Assembly (NCBI GenBank): GCA_049487715.1
Contig: CP150585.1
Location: 1-64,000, forward strand
Direction of reading: 5' to 3'
DNA length: 64,000 nucleotides
Source of the DNA: Pycnococcus provasolii
Taxonomy: Eukaryota; Chlorophyta; Pseudoscourfieldiophyceae; Pseudoscourfieldiales
Shown here: positions 1 to 8,696 of the stretch, piece by piece
Layout of the letters: every line of letters starts with the position of its first letter
Position numbering within the stretch: the stretch's first letter is position 1
The notes under the pieces: generated by a model
What the model was told of the DNA's origin: nothing
Database searches by the model: none
Seen by the model: the letters and a program-made list of their open reading frames with translations, nothing else
Made by a program: the position numbers and the translations under genes

Positions 1-206
1 AACCCTAACCCTAACCCTAACCCTAACCCTAACCCTAACCCTAACCCTAACCCTAACCCTAACCCTAACCCTAACCCTAACCCTAACCCTAACCCTAACC
101 CTAACCCTAACCCTAACCCTAACCCTAACCCTAACCCTAACCCTAACCCTAACCCTAACCCTAACCCTAACCCTAACCCTAACCCTAACCCTAACCCTAA
201 CCCTAA
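1..206. repeat. Telomere array, TTAGGG type
   Basis: Perfect tandem AACCCT units run from the first base to about 206, with the C-rich strand reading 5'->3' inward, as expected for the left end of a chromosome. The G-strand repeat is TTAGGG. No variant units are seen. The array passes directly into a 14-bp satellite. Confidence 0.97.
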
Positions 207-265
207 TCGCAAACCCCTAATCGCAAACCCCTAATCGCAAACCCCTAATCGCAAACCCCCAATCA
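207..265. repeat. 14-bp telomere-adjacent satellite
   Basis: The unit TCGCAAACCCCTAA is repeated about four times directly inside the telomere. A second block with a G-to-T variant, TCTCAAACCCCTAA, lies at 1072-1127 after the first interstitial telomere array. The unit looks like a degenerate telomere repeat with an inserted TCGC or TCTC. Confidence 0.85.
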
Positions 266-953
266 TTTTAAAACCCCTAAACACAAACCCTAACCATAAC
301 CCAAAAAAAAAGCCCCATACATTTTGGTCGGGCTGGACCAAAATGGTCGGTAAAAAATCAATGGCGTTTTTTTTGCATGGGCATAACCAGTCAGATGGGG
401 GGAGTAACGCAGGCACTTTGTTTTCGCAATACCGCACAAAAAAATTTTGTCGACCATTTTGGTCGGGCTGGACCATTTTGGTCGGGCTCGACCAAAATGG
501 TCGGCAGAGGGAAGGGAGTGTTAGGGTATACACCGTTAATTTTGTGAATGCAATCCTGGCAGGCATTTTATAACCATCTGCCAGCCTTGCCAGCCTAATA
601 CACACCTTTCACCAAATATAAAATGCTTTTTAATTGCATTCTTCGACCAAAAGGCCTCCGGAAACAAGGGGTACGCTGGCATTTCAGTGGCTTAATAATC
701 CGTTTTGCCACCTTAACCTCCCATACAAGCGAATTATTAATTGAAAATACGAATTAACCGAGCAGGTGCTCGACCAAAAAAAACCGTTCAAGGGAGGCTT
801 CCATTTGAGCCTCTGGACCTTTTTGGTAGAGAAAAAAAAGCCCAAGGATTGTCGGGGGGGTCCCCTTACAAAAAAATGATTTATTTAATTGCAAAGGGGC
901 GTCTCCCACTATAGAAAAACAGCCTTGCAAATCCTTGGCAACTGTAAAGGCAT
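207..953. repeat. Subtelomeric tandem unit, copy 1
   Basis: This ~747-bp unit is nearly identical to 1072-2518 once the foldback element there is removed, with an 872-bp offset between copies. It contains several palindromic GACCATTTTGGTC-type motifs (about 318-350 and 450-505). Open frames here (for example 343-573) are repeated in copy 2 but show no recognisable protein. The intact AT insertion site used by the foldback in copy 2 lies at 888-889. Confidence 0.9.
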
Positions 954-1071
954 CTAACCCTAACCCTAACCCTAACCCTAACCCTAACCCTAACCCTAAC
1001 CCTAACCCTAACCCTAACCCTAACCCTAACCCTAACCCTAACCCTAACCCTAACCCTAACCCTAACCCTAA
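954..1071. repeat. Interstitial telomere array 1
   Basis: About 118 bp of CCCTAA repeats separate subtelomeric units 1 and 2, in the same orientation as the terminal telomere. Confidence 0.95.
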
Positions 1072-2518
1072 TCTCAAACCCCTAATCTCAAACCCCTAAT
1101 CTCAAACCCCTAATCTCAAACCCCCAATCATTTTCCAAACCCCTAAACACAAACCTTAACCCTAACCCTAACCCAAAAAAAAAGCCCCATACATTTTGGT
1201 CGGGCTGGACCAAAATGGTCGGCAAAAAATCAATGGCGTTTTTTTTGCATGGGCATAACCAGTCAGATGGGGGGAGTAACGCAGGCACTTTGTTTTCGCA
1301 ATACCGCACAAAAAAATTTTGTCGACCATTTTGGTCGGGCTCGACCATTTTGGTCGGGCTCGACCTAAATGGTCGGCAGAGGGAAGGGAATGTTAGGGTA
1401 TACACCGTTCATTTTGTGAATGCAATCCTGGCAGGCATTTTATAACCATCTGCCAGCCTTGCCAGCCTAATACACACCTTTCACCAAATATAAAATGCTT
1501 TTTAATTGCATTCTTCGACCAAAAGGCCTCCGGAAACAAGGGGTACGCTGGCATTTCAGTGGCTTAATAATCCGTTTTGCCACCTTAACCTCCCATACAA
1601 GCGAATTATTAATTGAAAATACGAATTAACCGAGCAGGTGCTCGACCAAAAAAAACCGTTCAAGGGAGGCTTCCATTTGAGCCTCTGGACCTTTTTGGTA
1701 GAGAAAAAAAAGCCCAAGGATTGTCGGGGGGGTCCCCTTACAAAAAAATGATTTATTTAATAGACCCCTTTCTCCAAACCGATTCGGGGTTGGGGACGGA
1801 TAAGGGTCCCCCGATGGACAGATTTCCCCGTTGTGGGGAAAGGGAATACCGGGGGGGTTGCCGATGGGTTTCCCCGACCAAACTAAAAATACCGGGGTTT
1901 CTCAACGGTGATCCCCGTTATAAATTGATGGCCTTGGGGCAAACACTGTGCGTGCGTTCTATCAACGCAGTTTATGGGCCAATGAAGAGCACACATTGGG
2001 CAACCACCAGCGAGAAACCTCGTCTTTATGCGACCTGAAACGGAGAAGTTCTCGTTGATTTCCGTATAACGGGAAATTTGGTCGGGAAAAGAAAACCCCA
2101 ATCAGATCTCGACCAAATTTCCCGTTATACGGAAATCAACGAGAACTTCTCCGTTTCAGGTCGCATAAAGACGAGGTTTCTCGCTGGTGGTTGCCCAATG
2201 TGTGCTCTTCATTGGCCCATAAACTGCGTTGATAGAACGCACGCACAGTGTTTGCCCCAAGGCCATCAATTTATAACGGGGATCACCGTTGAGAAACCCC
2301 GGTATTTTTAGTTTGGTCGGGGAAACCCATCGGCAACCCCCCCGGTATTCCCTTTCCCCACAACGGGGAAATCTGTCCATCGGGGGACCCTTATCCGTCC
2401 CCAACCCCGAATCCCCTGAATCCCCCTTATAAAATTTTGGAGAAAGGGGTCTATTGCAAAGGGGCGTCTCCCACTATAAAAAAACAGCCTTGCAAATCCT
2501 TGGCACCTGTAAAGGCAT
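1072..2518. repeat. Subtelomeric tandem unit, copy 2 (interrupted)
   Basis: Second copy of the subtelomeric unit. It starts with the TCTCAAACCCCTAA satellite, then follows copy 1 closely up to 1761, is interrupted by a 691-bp foldback, and resumes at 2453 with the sequence found at 888-953 of copy 1. Without the insert it is about 754 bp, matching copy 1. Confidence 0.88.
1762..2452. mobile_element. Foldback element in subtelomere
   Basis: Two 303-bp arms, 1782-2084 and 2110-2412, are inverted copies with a 25-bp spacer. The outermost ends also pair (AGACCCCTTTCTCCAAA at 1762-1778 against its complement at 2436-2452). The right side has 23 bp between outer end and arm where the left side has 3 bp. 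Comparison with copy 1 of the subtelomeric unit gives the empty site TTTAATTGC, so the insert is flanked by a 2-bp AT duplication (1760-1761 and 2453-2454). The mirrored ORFs at 1883-2101 (-) and 2078-2311 (+) are products of the symmetry and look non-coding. No transposase is encoded, so the element is non-autonomous if it transposes. Confidence 0.85.
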
Positions 2519-2712
2519 CTAACCCTAACCCTAACCCTAACCCTAACCCTAACCCTAACCCTAACCCTAACCCTAACCCTAACCCTAACCCTAACCCTAA
2601 CCCTAACCCTAACCCTAACCCTAACCCTAACCCTAACCCTAACCCTAACCCTAACCCTAACCCTAACCCGAATTATAACCCTAATTGTAACCCTAATTGT
2701 AACCCTAATTGC
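2519..2712. repeat. Interstitial telomere array 2 with degenerate tail
   Basis: About 151 bp of perfect CCCTAA repeats (2519-2669) are followed by degenerate AACCCTAATTGT units to 2712. This marks the inner edge of the subtelomeric tandem array. Confidence 0.93.
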
Positions 2713-3536
2713 CAGGCTGGCAGTTTGACCCACATGTTGAAAAAACAATTTTGCCTCCGGTATGCGGCCGACCGTCGGCCAGTGTCGTGCAGAACGAAGC
2801 CAATAACAACAGCCATTTTTTTGGCAGTTAGGTTTGATTCGAAGCACTCACTCGCGGCACGAGGTTGGTCAAATTGTTAATACATACTCTTAGCGGAAGG
2901 TATATGCTTATCGATCGTACCACGACCCCTACCACGCCGCCCGAGTCGCGCTCCCTCTCGCGCTGCCGCTCCAAGAACTTCATGACCTTCTCATGCGCTG
3001 AGAGGAAGTTCCGCGATGAACTTGTCGGCGACTCCTTTCTGTGTCTTGCCGTGCATGGAGAGTCCATATGCATGCACGACGAAGTTAATTCACACTCGTA
3101 TGTACCATCTCCATCGCTTGTAGTAGTAGTCGTACTCGAAAACGGTGTAAACTGCACAGTAAATATAATAGATGGACAAATACCGGTATGCGCGAAAACG
3201 CGTACCGTATATCCCGGTATATACCAATACCGCGGTATATCTGGTAAGGTTGTCGTCACACTCGTCGTCGGCGGGCACAACGGCACTGGCGCCTGGCGGT
3301 TGCGGGGACATCGTCAGCCATGAGGATAGACGTGCGCAGCGATCAATCTGCTCGGCGCACGCGCGTGCGGGCGGTGCGGCTGCATGTGACCGTTGGTACG
3401 TGTGAGTGTACCGACTAGAGAGTGACAGACGGTTGTTCGCAGCCGTTAAAAGTTCGGGCTTGTATTTCCCCTCCAAATAAATTTTCGGGGGACCCTGGTT
3501 CGCCGGGGAAGCAAAATTTAACCTGCTAGGGACTGG
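2713..3536. other. Subtelomeric stretch without a supported gene
   Basis: Overlapping ORFs occur on both strands (2865-3323 +, 2828-3286 -, 3090-3692 -), but none gives a recognisable or compositionally convincing protein. A short minus-strand frame near 2985-3085 could be the tail of an eroded gene. Around 3195-3250 there are repeated ACCGTATAT/GGTATAT tracts with local dyad symmetry. Confidence 0.5.
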
Positions 3537-3763
3537 TAGGAAGGGGGTGAGCAAAACCCTGTCCCGGGTCAAAACCCTGTCCCGACCCATCGTCGAGGTC
3601 GTTGTCGACGTCGACGTCGACGTCGACGCTGCCTCATTTCTTGGGACGCTCTCAATGCACGAAACACGCGACGAACGACCTGTTTCGGACACAGTGTACG
3701 CCTCACACGCCGCGCGTCGACCAAAAGTGGAGGTGGATTTGGTTTGTAGTGTTTACATCGCAC

Positions 3764-3793
3764 CAGGCTACCTAAGCGCCGCCAGGTAGCCTG
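3764..3793. other. Perfect stem-loop
   Basis: CAGGCTACCT (3764-3773) pairs with AGGTAGCCTG (3784-3793) across a 10-nt loop. It lies inside the 1.2-kb inverted-repeat element. No T-tract follows, so it is not called a terminator. Confidence 0.6.
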
Positions 3794-4072
3794 ATCCGCT
3801 TCGTTGGTGGCGAAGTTGGAGTTGGTGGCGACGGAGGAGGTCTTTAGAACACGTACCTCACGTTATGCTCGTCACGTATCCCCGTTGTCACGAAGTGCAC
3901 GAGGGCACTTATGGCGCTGACGGCGGGGGGAAAAAGTGACAAGAAAAGAGTGAAGGCTACAAAGTGGGTTTTCCGGGGGTTGTCGCCAAAAAGGGTGTCT
4001 CGCGAGCCTCGCGAGACAATCCGGTCTGAATCCTGAGGCCACGTGGACCTTTGCGACGAGCGAGCAGTTTAT

Positions 4073-4564
4073 CTACCTGGAATTCATCACTAGGACACAT
4101 CCGACGACCAGTCCATTTCTCAGAGGTGGCGGCGGGGTTGGAGATTGTGCCGACGATGTATGACTCGCGACGTCGTTAAACTTGAGCAGTAGATCCTTTT
4201 GGGCGTCATCCAACTTAGGAGGTCGCCCACCTTGTGATGGTACAACGCGTGATCTTACGTCTCGAAGCTCAACAGTGGTAGGATGCTCGTCCTCAACGGA
4301 CACCACTATCTCATCTGCGGCTGCTACGGAGCGCGGTGTGTTCTTATGTCGAAGCTCCTGACGCCTCTCCTCGCGTCGTTGCTCCACGATCAAGCGAAGC
4401 TTCCGTGCCCATCTTTTGAGGGTCCTCACTGTGGTCTTCGCCCAACTGTACTTCCCGCTTTTCAAATCATTCTCAGGGAGCCTCCCTTGCTCGTGCTCGA
4501 TCGCCATATCAAGCAGTTGTGCGTGCGTTGGTGTGCGTGGTGCCGTGTCGGTGTTCGCCGCCAT
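4073..4564 (-). CDS. Small basic protein, possible DNA-binding remnant
   Basis: A 163-aa ORF starting at an ATG at 4564. Residues 35-70 are strongly basic (RTLKRWARKLRLIVEQRR and following), and around residue 120 there is a segment GGRPPKLDDAQKDLLLKF that resembles helix-turn-helix regions of some transposases. This likeness is by eye and weak. The ORF is the only long one inside the 52-bp inverted repeats, which supports a mobile-element origin. There is no catalytic domain, so it is at most a DNA-binding fragment or an accessory protein. It may also not be expressed. Confidence 0.4.
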   Translation of the reverse strand: MAANTDTAPRTPTHAQLLDMAIEHEQGRLPENDLKSGKYSWAKTTVRTLKRWARKLRLIVEQRREERRQELRHKNTPRSVAAADEIVVSVEDEHPTTVELRDVRSRVVPSQGGRPPKLDDAQKDLLLKFNDVASHTSSAQSPTPPPPLRNGLVVGCVLVMNSR

Positions 4565-5010
4565 GATTTGAGTTTTGACAACGACGACGTCTCGTTCTCT
4601 GGTAATGATGTGATGGTGTGTAAGAAGTCTACGACTCTACGAAATGTGCGGTCGTCAAGCAAAGTTAGAACCTCCCAATTTCAGGGGTCGGGACAGGGTT
4701 TTGACCCGGGACAGGGTTTTGCTCACCCCCTTCCTAGGGGAAGTCAAGACGTGTCAAACCAGAGAAAAGGTCGAAGGAAAAAGATACGCTGAGACAGAGG
4801 GTGACAACTCAACCGTTTTTTTGTGCCTTTTTATCCATTCGAATCATCATCAGCCGCCTTTTTGTTCCGCATTCCACAAACGGCTGTTGTGGGCGCTACA
4901 TGCGCTGTGGCGCTCCGTTCGCGTGGGAGTTCGGCGAGCCTTTGTTGACGCGCGTTCGTCGTCAGGACTTAGGACTCGTGCGTAACTAGTTGCTGCCATC
5001 GTCCTCCTCG
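4565..5010. other. Spacer between inverted-repeat element and RCC1-repeat gene
   Basis: The stretch includes the right inverted repeat of the element (4685-4736) and the upstream region of the RCC1-repeat gene. Small ORFs on both strands look like chance. No promoter motif was recognised. Confidence 0.4.
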
Positions 5011-6309
5011 ATGCTTCTGGGACCAGCGAACCGAGAAGGTCCTAATCATCTACCCACCACCATGGAAGAAGAAGTAGAAGCAACGGCAGCGCCAACAGGA
5101 GTAGCAGCGAGAAAAGTAGTAGCACTTTTCGCACCATCGGAGGGAGGAGGACGACGTGATAATAATGGCGGTGGCAGGAACTGGTTCTCAAATTGGTTCT
5201 TCCCTCCTCCTCCGACTGGTGACCATTACCTCGAAAGCATCCCGATGCATCAGCGCCATGCTGTTCTGAACATCTTCACCCTCTGGCAACACCAGAAACG
5301 CATGCGCTTGCAAGCCGAACGTGTCAGATTTGCACGCTACAATCGCATGCTTAGCACGGGTGTGATGCACAGCGTCGCGCTAACACCAAACGGCGACGTG
5401 CACTGCTGGGGTCTCAACATGAGGGGCGAGGCGCCACCCGAAGGAATAGAGCACGATCCAGATGATCCATTCACCGCGGTGTCTGCGGGAGGCGGTTACT
5501 CCGTCGCGCTGTCAAAAAATGGGAACTTGCACTTCTGGGGATCAAACCACCGTGGACAGGCACCGCCGCAAGGTGTGATGACTGGCGAATTTGTTGACGT
5601 GTGTGCGGGCGATTTGCACACTGTCGCCGTAACGCGTGATGGACATGTGCGGTTCTGGGGACTCGATGCCTTCGGTGAGGCGTCGCAGGACGTCTTTCAT
5701 GATGGAACCTTCATCGCCGTCTCCACGTACCAAGCCCACTCGCTCGCTCTGCGGTCAAATGGCACCATCGCGTGCTGGGGTCGCAACGACTGCGGGCAGG
5801 CACCTCTGGACGGCGTGGATGGCGATTTCAAGGCAATAGCCGCGGGAACGTTCCACTCTGTGGCAATCAGGCGAAATGGCAACTTGCACTTCTGGGGTGG
5901 CAATAAATTCAATCAGGCTCCCGAAGAAGATGCGGTGGGTGACTTTGTCGCCGTCGCCGCAGGAGATTTTCATACGATCGCGATTACGCGTGAGGGCCAT
6001 CTGAGGAGCTGGGGTGACAACGCATACAACCAATCCCCGCTAGGTCCACTCGTGTACTTGGGACTCCAACCTGAAGACTATGTGCTTTCTCGCGACAATC
6101 ATAATAATAACATCATCCGCCCCACAGACATCCCGATCCCTCTCGTCAACATCGCAACCAACCTTACCCACACGCTTGCTTTGGGACAGGACGAGCACAT
6201 TGCGACATTTGGCAGATCTGACTACGGACAAGCGCCCCTTCAAGGCGTGTTTGGCCCTTTCGCCCTTCCTCCTGGCGTTGAAGCATGGCGGCCTTTTTTT
6301 TCTTCTTAG
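5011..6309 (+). CDS. RCC1-repeat (beta-propeller) protein
   Basis: About 432 aa. The frame is open upstream to 4990 without an ATG; the first ATG is at 5011, with another at 5062. A low-complexity N-terminus (~100 aa) is followed by about seven repeats of the RCC1 type, each with the signature 'HSVAL..NG.v.cWG.N..GqaP' (for example SVALTPNGDVHCWG and LALRSNGTIACWG). Such repeats form a seven-bladed propeller, used for chromatin or GTPase binding in RCC1 and for protein contacts in other families. The repeats are the short, bacterial/BLIP-like variety rather than canonical RCC1, so guanine-exchange activity for Ran is not implied. No membrane segment is evident. It is convergent with the LRR gene, about 200 bp away. 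Confidence 0.85.
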   Translation: MLLGPANREGPNHLPTTMEEEVEATAAPTGVAARKVVALFAPSEGGGRRDNNGGGRNWFSNWFFPPPPTGDHYLESIPMHQRHAVLNIFTLWQHQKRMRLQAERVRFARYNRMLSTGVMHSVALTPNGDVHCWGLNMRGEAPPEGIEHDPDDPFTAVSAGGGYSVALSKNGNLHFWGSNHRGQAPPQGVMTGEFVDVCAGDLHTVAVTRDGHVRFWGLDAFGEASQDVFHDGTFIAVSTYQAHSLALRSNGTIACWGRNDCGQAPLDGVDGDFKAIAAGTFHSVAIRRNGNLHFWGGNKFNQAPEEDAVGDFVAVAAGDFHTIAITREGHLRSWGDNAYNQSPLGPLVYLGLQPEDYVLSRDNHNNNIIRPTDIPIPLVNIATNLTHTLALGQDEHIATFGRSDYGQAPLQGVFGPFALPPGVEAWRPFFSS

Positions 6310-6505
6310 CCTTTGGAGACTTTTTTGTAAATAGTTGAATGAAGTTTTCCCTTCGAATGTTTGGCTTACAAAAATCACAAAAATAATAAGACAAATACGC
6401 AACACAGTATCTAACTTCATAAGAACTACTAGTAAGCCCCTGGCATCCACCCATGATCCACTTCATCGATCGATCGCGGCCTTCGCAGGCGCGCGCGATG
6501 GATTG

Positions 6506-7729
6506 CTACATGACGTCGATGTTGTTCTGCAAAGCTTGTTGTTTGAGTTCGAACCAAGTGCGCGGCTCGATGCCGGTGGTCTTCAGGTACACCGTGTGCA
6601 GGCGAGGAAACACGCCGCGTACTACCGCCTCACCAAGCACGGTCGCAGCCTCGGCATTTCGGTTGTTTCCGATGTCGAGAATCGCCAGATTGGCGAGACT
6701 TCCGTGATTCTCGGCGGCACTGATGAGCGCTTGCACGCCGTTGACGTTAACACCTACAAGGCACAGGTGCAGCCTCTCAAGCTGTGCGAGTGCACCATTT
6801 GCCATTGCATCCGCCAGCAGCTTCAAGCTGTCGTTGGCCATTCCGTCTCCACGTAAGTGCAGGAGCTTGAGATTTTGAAATGCATCGACGCATGACACTG
6901 CTTCGTAGAGTGCCTTCAGGCCGTCGCCGTCCAGACTGTCGTCGTAGAAGTGCAATTCTTCGAGATTCACGAACGCACCATTCTGAATTGCATGCGCGAT
7001 GTTCTTGACGCCTTGTACCCCGAAGTTGTTGTTGTAGAGAAGCAGCTTTCTAATTCCCCTGAAGCCTCCCCGTTGCGCGGTCTCTGCAATTTCTTGTGCG
7101 GCGCCTTCGGTGAGAGTATTCTCGCGCAAGTGTAGCTCCTTGAGATTTGCCAGGACGCCGATGCGCGCAAGCCTCTCCAGAGCGCGCACACTCGATACGG
7201 TCACCTCCTCCGCATTATAGTTGTGCATGTCAATCTTGCGGATATTTGAGGAGAAAAAGACACGCAAAAAGATGTTCATCACCGGCTCGAGATGGCGGAG
7301 TGCTCGAATCGCATCCACGGGCGCACTGCTCTCCGCCTCTTGGACGAGCTGACGCCACTTTGCGTCGTCCATCACGCTGCTGTTTAGGTCAAGCGTGCAA
7401 CCTCCGTCGATGATGCGCCATCCTGCTGGTCGTGTTAATGATGATGACGACGACGACGACGAGTTGCCGCCGCCAGCACGAGGAGGATGGAAGATTTTGC
7501 GGCGTAAACTTCGCACGACGAGGATCGTTGACGTTGCAATGAGTCCTCCTCCAAGAAGTAAGGCAAAACTTGCTTTGGAAAAGAGTAGGCAACCCCCACC
7601 CCCCCTGCAAACAAAATTGCGCCATCTTTTGTTTGTTGTTGTTGTTGGAGGTTCGTCTGAAGCTGTTGTGGCGGCAAGCAGTTGTTGTTGTTGTTCATCA
7701 CCGTCGTTATGACGTTTGCTGCTGATCAT
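6506..7729 (-). CDS. Leucine-rich repeat membrane protein (RI-like)
   Basis: About 407 aa from the ATG at 7729; the frame continues upstream to 7849 without an ATG. The first ~50 residues are polar with Gln and Thr runs. A single hydrophobic segment (FALLLGGGLIATSTILVV, about residues 53-71) is followed by a basic stretch, suggesting a single-pass anchor. The remainder from about residue 150 is built from ~28-residue leucine-rich repeats of the ribonuclease-inhibitor type, such as LANLKELHLRENTLTEGAAQEIA and LVNLEELHFYDDSLDGDGLKAL-like units. Such repeats bind proteins; no partner can be named. No kinase or NB-ARC domain is present. Confidence 0.8.
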   Translation of the reverse strand: MISSKRHNDGDEQQQQLLAATTASDEPPTTTTNKRWRNFVCRGGGGCLLFSKASFALLLGGGLIATSTILVVRSLRRKIFHPPRAGGGNSSSSSSSSLTRPAGWRIIDGGCTLDLNSSVMDDAKWRQLVQEAESSAPVDAIRALRHLEPVMNIFLRVFFSSNIRKIDMHNYNAEEVTVSSVRALERLARIGVLANLKELHLRENTLTEGAAQEIAETAQRGGFRGIRKLLLYNNNFGVQGVKNIAHAIQNGAFVNLEELHFYDDSLDGDGLKALYEAVSCVDAFQNLKLLHLRGDGMANDSLKLLADAMANGALAQLERLHLCLVGVNVNGVQALISAAENHGSLANLAILDIGNNRNAEAATVLGEAVVRGVFPRLHTVYLKTTGIEPRTWFELKQQALQNNIDVM

Positions 7730-7849
7730 GGCTGCTGATCGAACGCGCGTCCGCCACCCAACAACAGGCAGGCAGGCTGTTGTGGAACGCGAAAGAAATG
7801 CCACGGACAATGACGAGGTTTCAGCGCGTTGCAGGCTAACGCCCCGCAC

Positions 7850-8330
7850 GCATAATTAGGGCTCTGACTTCGGGGTTTCCTTTTGGGGATCGTGGTCAGT
7901 TTTGTTTTGGATCTTTATTGGGATTCTTGTGGATACCTGTTGGCTTCGGGATATTTGGGTTCCTAATAAACCCCGAACGGAACGACGTCTTGAGTTTCGG
8001 TTTGGTGTATTTATAACTTGGGTTACTGACAGCCAACTATAAACGCCCCACTATAGGACGTCTTGAGTTTAAATCACATGTAAAGATCGCGTTTGCCTGG
8101 TCACGATCGCCTGACGCGCTTCGCTCACCACTGGCGGCGCGCTTCTTTTTCTTCACCTTTATTGTAACTCCAGTCATTCTTGACTTCACTTACTTTCATG
8201 CGACCTCTAATGGCGTCTGAGGGTGACAACTGACACCGGTGCCGGGGGCACACACCAAGAACAACCATCACACACGCCACCACCTACACTCCCAAAAGAT
8301 GGCGGCGCGTTTCTTCATCACGACCCAAGT
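7850..8330. repeat. Dispersed repeat family, copy A (empty site)
   Basis: This stretch is related over several hundred bases to 41110-41319 joined to 43048-43160. Shared landmarks include CACTATAAACGCCCC, CACGATCGCCTGACGCGCTT, GGCGGCGCGC, TTCTTGACTT and ATGGCGTCTGAGGGTGACA. Here the sequence is continuous through CTTACTTTCATGCGACC, where copy B carries an LTR retrotransposon. A direct repeat GACGTCTTGAGTTT occurs at about 7985 and 8061. No transposase is visible; the ATG at about 8210 reaches a stop within seven codons. Confidence 0.7.
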
Positions 8331-8696
8331 TCTATTATTTGTGGTCGGGCCAGGTCATAAACTTGTGTTCTACCATGCATCCCCAGAAGGCCCAAATTGA
8401 CGCACGCAAGTTTGCATCATCTACTACCCTAGGCCCTAGTACAGGTCCCTAGTACCTTAGGGTTAGCCATCGAACATGCCTGTCCATCAACGACATGTTA
8501 ACGAAGCCGTGGTGGTATGATGGGTAGGCCGGTAGGGTATTGTATTTGCACAACTTTGCACCATGTAAGATATTTGTATGCGCGATCAAGAAGGCACCCC
8601 TTTCTTGAGCTCCCTTCCCTTCCCCCACCCACACTACCCTATCGTAAGTACCCTAGACTTCCCCCACCTTCCTAGGGGCCTTGGTTTATTTTTCAA
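8331..8696. other. Upstream region of the Patched-like gene
   Basis: No gene is seen. Several CCCTAGTAC or CCTAGG-rich motifs occur (8420-8465 and 8645-8675). The stretch lies between the dispersed repeat and the ATG at 8697 and probably contains the promoter. Confidence 0.4.

Larger units (their letters stand above)
3537..4736. mobile_element. 1.2-kb element with 52-bp perfect inverted repeats
   Basis: The 52 bp at 3537-3588 recur exactly inverted at 4685-4736. Each end contains two direct copies of CAAAACCCTGTCCCG. They bracket about 1.1 kb holding one minus-strand ORF (4073-4564) with a basic, helix-turn-helix-like region. The arrangement is that of a DNA transposon with terminal inverted repeats. 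No clear target duplication flanks the ends as drawn, so the true termini may lie slightly outside or the element may be old. Confidence 0.6.

Noticed and set aside
754-1077. Minus-strand ORF with a long Gly-Leu repeat; similar Asn-Pro and Arg-Val repeat ORFs at 2308-2880
   Set aside because: These are translations of telomere repeats in different frames, not genes.
1883-2311. Two mirrored ORFs encoding the same ~64-residue sequence
   Set aside because: They arise from the palindrome of the foldback; no start context or recognised domain.
3090-3692. 200-aa minus-strand ORF with Arg/Thr repeats
   Set aside because: Low complexity, overlaps other ORFs, and crosses into the inverted repeat of the 1.2-kb element.
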